Source: Vreelandella sulfidaeris (GTDB lineage: Bacteria; Pseudomonadota; Gammaproteobacteria; Pseudomonadales; Halomonadaceae). Taken from it: 64,000 nucleotides of DNA. The DNA lies in contig AP019514.1 in assembly GCA_007182875.1 (NCBI GenBank), positions 2,480,001 through 2,544,000 of the forward strand, written 5' to 3'. The notes beneath the pieces were generated by a model, which saw nothing but the letters and a program-made list of their open reading frames with translations, was not told the origin of the DNA and ran no database searches. Shown here one piece after another: positions 61,297 through 64,000 of this stretch (the stretch's first letter is position 1; each line of letters begins with the position of its first letter). The translations under genes were made by a program, and so were the position numbers.

Positions 61297-63481
61297 TTAG
61301 GCCTGGGTGGCAGACTGGTCACTGGAATAGAATTGCTCGTTGTTCTGAGCCATCTGACGCAGCTTGTCGGTGGGCGCGTACAGCGGTCCCAACTCATCAG
61401 CTAGCCCTTCCGCCAGCTTCACAAACTCTGCCACACCCATCGCATCGATATAGCGCAGCGCGCCACCACGGAACGGCGGGAAACCGATACCATAGATCAG
61501 TGCCATATCGGCTTCAGCCGGCGTGGCTACAATGCCATCTTCCAGGCAGCGTACAGTTTCCAGGCAGAGCGGTACCATCATGCGAGCGATAATATCCTCG
61601 TCGGAAAACTCTTTATGTTCTTTCACCACTTCTTTGACTAAGGCGTAAGCGGCGTCGTCGGTCACTTTCTTCGGCTTACCCTTTTATCCTCTTCGTAGGC
61701 ATAGAAGCCCTTATCGTTCTTCTGGCCCAAGCGGTCGTTTTCATACATGACCTGAATAGCGGTTTTGCCATCGCGGGCCATACGATCAGGGAAGCCTTCC
61801 GCCATGACTTCGTTAGCATGAACGGCAGTATCCAGACCTACCACGTCAAGCAAGTAAGCGGGTCCCATCGGCCAACCAAATTTTTCCATCACTTTGTCAA
61901 CGCGTTGGAAATCAGCACCCTGCTCGACCAAGAAGCTAAAGCCACCGAAATAAGGGAACAGCACGCGATTAACCAAGAACCCTGGGCAATCGTTAACCAC
62001 AATGGGGTTTTACCCATTGCCCGGGCGTAGGCTACGGTAGCGGCAACGGCAGCGTCCGAGGTCTTCTCACCACGAATGACTTCTACCAGGGGCATGCGGT
62101 GTACGGGGTTAAAGAAGTGCATCCCGCAGAAGTTTTCCGGCCGCTTGAGGTTTTGCGCCAAGCGGTTGATAGAAATCGTCGACGTGTTAGAGGTGAGAAT
62201 GGTATTTTCGCTTACCATGCCTTCCACTTCGGTTAATACGGCGTCTTTAACTTTCGGGTTTTCAACGACCGCTTCAACGACGAGGTCAACATTACCAAAA
62301 TCACCGTAGGAGAGCGTCGGGCGAATATTGGTCAGCTTTTCCGACATCTGCTCAGTGGTGAACTTCTTACGCTCTACCTGCTTGGCAAATAGCTTACGTG
62401 CTTCTTTCAGGCCCAGTTCGAGCGCGTCATCCTTGATATCTTTCATCAGGATTGGGGTACCTTTAGACGCACTCTGGTAAGCGATACCACCGCCCATGAT
62501 ACCGGCACCCAGCACAGCCGTTTGCTTCACCGGCTGCGCTTGTTTTTCGTAGTTGCTGGCTTTCTTCTTGACCACTTGGTCGTTGAGGAACAAGCCGACC
62601 AGGTTGAACGCAACACTGCTGAGCGCCAGCTTGGCGAAGGCTTTGGCTTCAATTGCTTGAGCCCGACCACGCTCTTCACCTGCGCCTTTCTGAATGACCT
62701 TGATCGCTTCTACTGGCGCTGGGTAGTGCGGGCCAGCCTTACCAGCCACATAACCCTTAGCGGTTTCAAACGCCATCATTTGCTCAATAGGATTGAGCAT
62801 CAGCGGGCTGGTTTTTTCAGCACGGCGAGCCTTGTAATCCAGCTCACCAGCGTTGGCACGATCAAGGATATCCAGCGCAGCGTCTTCTAACTGTTCGGCG
62901 GTAACTGCTGCATCGACAGCGCCTACTTTTAGGGCAGCATCAGCACGGTTTTCGGTGCCACCGGCAATCCACTCGATGGCGTTATCAGCACCGATAATTC
63001 TCGGCAGGCGCACGCAGCCACCCCAGCCAGGCAAAATACCGAGTTTGGTTTCTGGCAGGCCAATCTTGGCTTTTTCGCTCATCACGCGAAAATCGGTGGT
63101 CAGCAACACTTCACAGCCGCCGCCAAGTGCCAGACCATTAATCGCCGTTACCGTGGGGAATGGCAGGTCTTCAATCGCATTAAATATATCGTGTACCTTG
63201 AGGTTCATCTCCACTAGGTACGCTTCGCCTTTATCGAACAGCGTGTGAAACTCGGTGATATCAGCACCCACGATAAACACATCTTTACCGCTAGCAATGA
63301 GCAGGCCCTTTAAATTACTTTCAGCTTGAATCGCCTTCACTGCTTCACCCAGCTCTGCTACCACAGCGCTGGAGAGTTTGTTAACGGACTCACCTTTCAG
63401 ATCGAAAGTGAGCATAGCGATGTCATTGCCATTTGGGGTATCACGACGTGTCACCGTGATGGCGTTGCCTTGATAGATCAT
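61297..63481 (-). CDS. fadB: Fatty-acid oxidation complex alpha subunit FadB (two frameshifts)
   Basis: Multifunctional enoyl-CoA hydratase / 3-hydroxyacyl-CoA dehydrogenase, ~727 residues. Hydratase part: [20 protein letters not shown] and [20 protein letters not shown] with the catalytic Glu residues. Dehydrogenase part: [20 protein letters not shown] (NAD site), [40 protein letters not shown] (catalytic His). Frames change near 62010 (run of T) and 61683. C-terminal [19 protein letters not shown]. First gene of fadBA; 11-bp-spaced repeats and a PsrA-like site lie upstream. Confidence 0.96.
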
Positions 63482-63534
63482 CCGTGCTCTCTCCACAATT
63501 CGGGCTGGCTCTGAAAAGAGAACCCGCCACATTT

Positions 63535-63572
63535 TTCATACGGCCTTCATACGACATTCATACGGTCGTTTG
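63535..63572. promoter_or_regulatory. Phased direct repeats and PsrA-like site upstream of fadB
   Basis: TTCATACG occurs at 63535, 63546 and 63557, exactly 11 bases apart. The third copy overlaps CATACGGTCGTTTG (63559-63572), one mismatch from the PsrA half-site pattern CAAACNNNNGTTTG. They lie 55-90 bases before the fadB start. Confidence 0.45.
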
Positions 63573-63713
63573 ATTGCGTAAGCTTGGTTGAGTTGCCTGA
63601 GTACGTCAAGCCCTGACTTTTGGCTAATCTGTAAAACTAATTTGACCAGCGCTCCCTTGTATCCGTTCATACTGCTAGGATCACGCTTCCTTAAATTTTC
63701 AGGTTACCTTGTT

Positions 63714-64000
63714 ATGGACGCACTGCTCACGCCACCGCGCATCGCCAAGGTTCAGCAGCGTATTGAAATCATTGTCGAACGCCTTAAGCCGTGGAGCTGG
63801 TTATGGCCACCCATGGCGTTCGCTGCCGGGTTGAGCAGCTTCTTTTAGTCGATCGTCAGCAGTGGTTAGGCGCTGCCTTAGCCCTGGGGTTATTATTTGC
63901 ATGGGCATTGCTGCTTTCCGAAGGTTTAATCAGCCGTTGGCTGTCTCGTCGCGGTCACCCCACTCCGCCGCGTGGCGTGACGACGTTTATCGCACAAATG
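63714..64000 (+). CDS. Membrane protein, N-terminal part (one frameshift; runs off the window)
   Basis: The ATG at 63714 opens a frame (LLTPPRIAKVQQRIEIIVER, then LKPWSWLWPPMAFAAGLSSF); after a frame change near 63838 it continues LVDRQQWLGAALALGLLFAW, ALLLSEGLISRWLSRRG and past the window edge. Two membrane helices are visible. Not recognised. Divergent from fadB, 232 bases between. Confidence 0.6.

Overview
The window looks like chromosome of a moderately halophilic gammaproteobacterium of the Halomonas/Vreelandella type. This rests on gene content and familiar protein sequences (acidic housekeeping proteins, fused fructose PTS FruB, caa3-type oxidase, short PutA with a separate AraC regulator, SUF operon with SufT, FadBA); no 16S or search was available. 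No rRNA, tRNA or CRISPR array was seen.

Layout. 0-3.5 kb: end of a KdpE-like response regulator, trkA, and a leftward ECF sigma/anti-sigma pair with a secreted DUF3455 protein. 3.6-6.6 kb: a leftward maltoporin gene (lamB) split by a 1378-bp IS256-family insertion with a 9-bp target duplication. 6.6-20.1 kb: central sugar metabolism: a LacI regulator with twin operators, gapA, pyk, mgsA, fruR, fruBKA and pgi, with HexR-like boxes at gapA/pyk and pgi and two FruR-like operators before fruB. 20.3-22.4 kb: small accessory genes (DinB-like, GNAT, DUF2442-HTH, DUF4160), the last three forming a possible toxin-antitoxin-like operon. 22.5-31.2 kb: a radical SAM protein, a small winged-helix protein, then a leftward oxidase block (COX2-cytochrome c, fused COX1-COX3, a membrane protein, a CPx-type metal ATPase), a divergent DUF2231 protein and a CopD/HemJ-like protein. 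31.2-39 kb: DUF2797, YeaC, rhomboid protease with separate N-domain, metallophosphatase, NAD kinase, EamA transporter, YqaE-like, CBS and a small membrane protein. 38.2-44.4 kb: proline catabolism (pruR-like regulator, putA, putP). 44.5-48.9 kb: ompW, yqcC, DUF3549, rimB-rimK and a four-helix protein. 48.9-55.7 kb: leftward sanA, sufT, sufS, sufD, sufC, sufB and an Rrf2 regulator. 55.9-64 kb: YjfB, YjdM, a PEBP protein, a lipoprotein, DCC thioredoxin-like, flavodoxin-like and histone-deacetylase-family genes, then fadA-fadB and the start of a membrane protein.

The strongest global signal is technical. About two thirds of the genes, including housekeeping ones, carry one to eight single-base frameshifts, mostly in short homopolymers, while the protein is conserved in another frame on each side. 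This is best read as uncorrected sequencing indels. I therefore give each such gene as one CDS spanning its fragments and mark the break points. The IS insertion in lamB is different: ends, inverted repeats and target duplication are intact, so it looks real.

How the genes work together: fructose enters by FruA/FruB, is phosphorylated by FruK and feeds GapA, Pyk and the methylglyoxal bypass; Pgi, gapA and pyk may share HexR control. PutP imports proline and PutA oxidises it to glutamate. FadBA performs beta-oxidation. The SUF operon supplies Fe-S clusters under an IscR-like regulator. The most promising undescribed items are the DUF4160/DUF2442-HTH/GNAT operon, an orphan leftward terminator near 37.65 kb hinting at a small RNA, a structured stretch before putP, a small cluster of DnaA-box-like sites near 45.65 kb and 11-bp-phased repeats before fadB.
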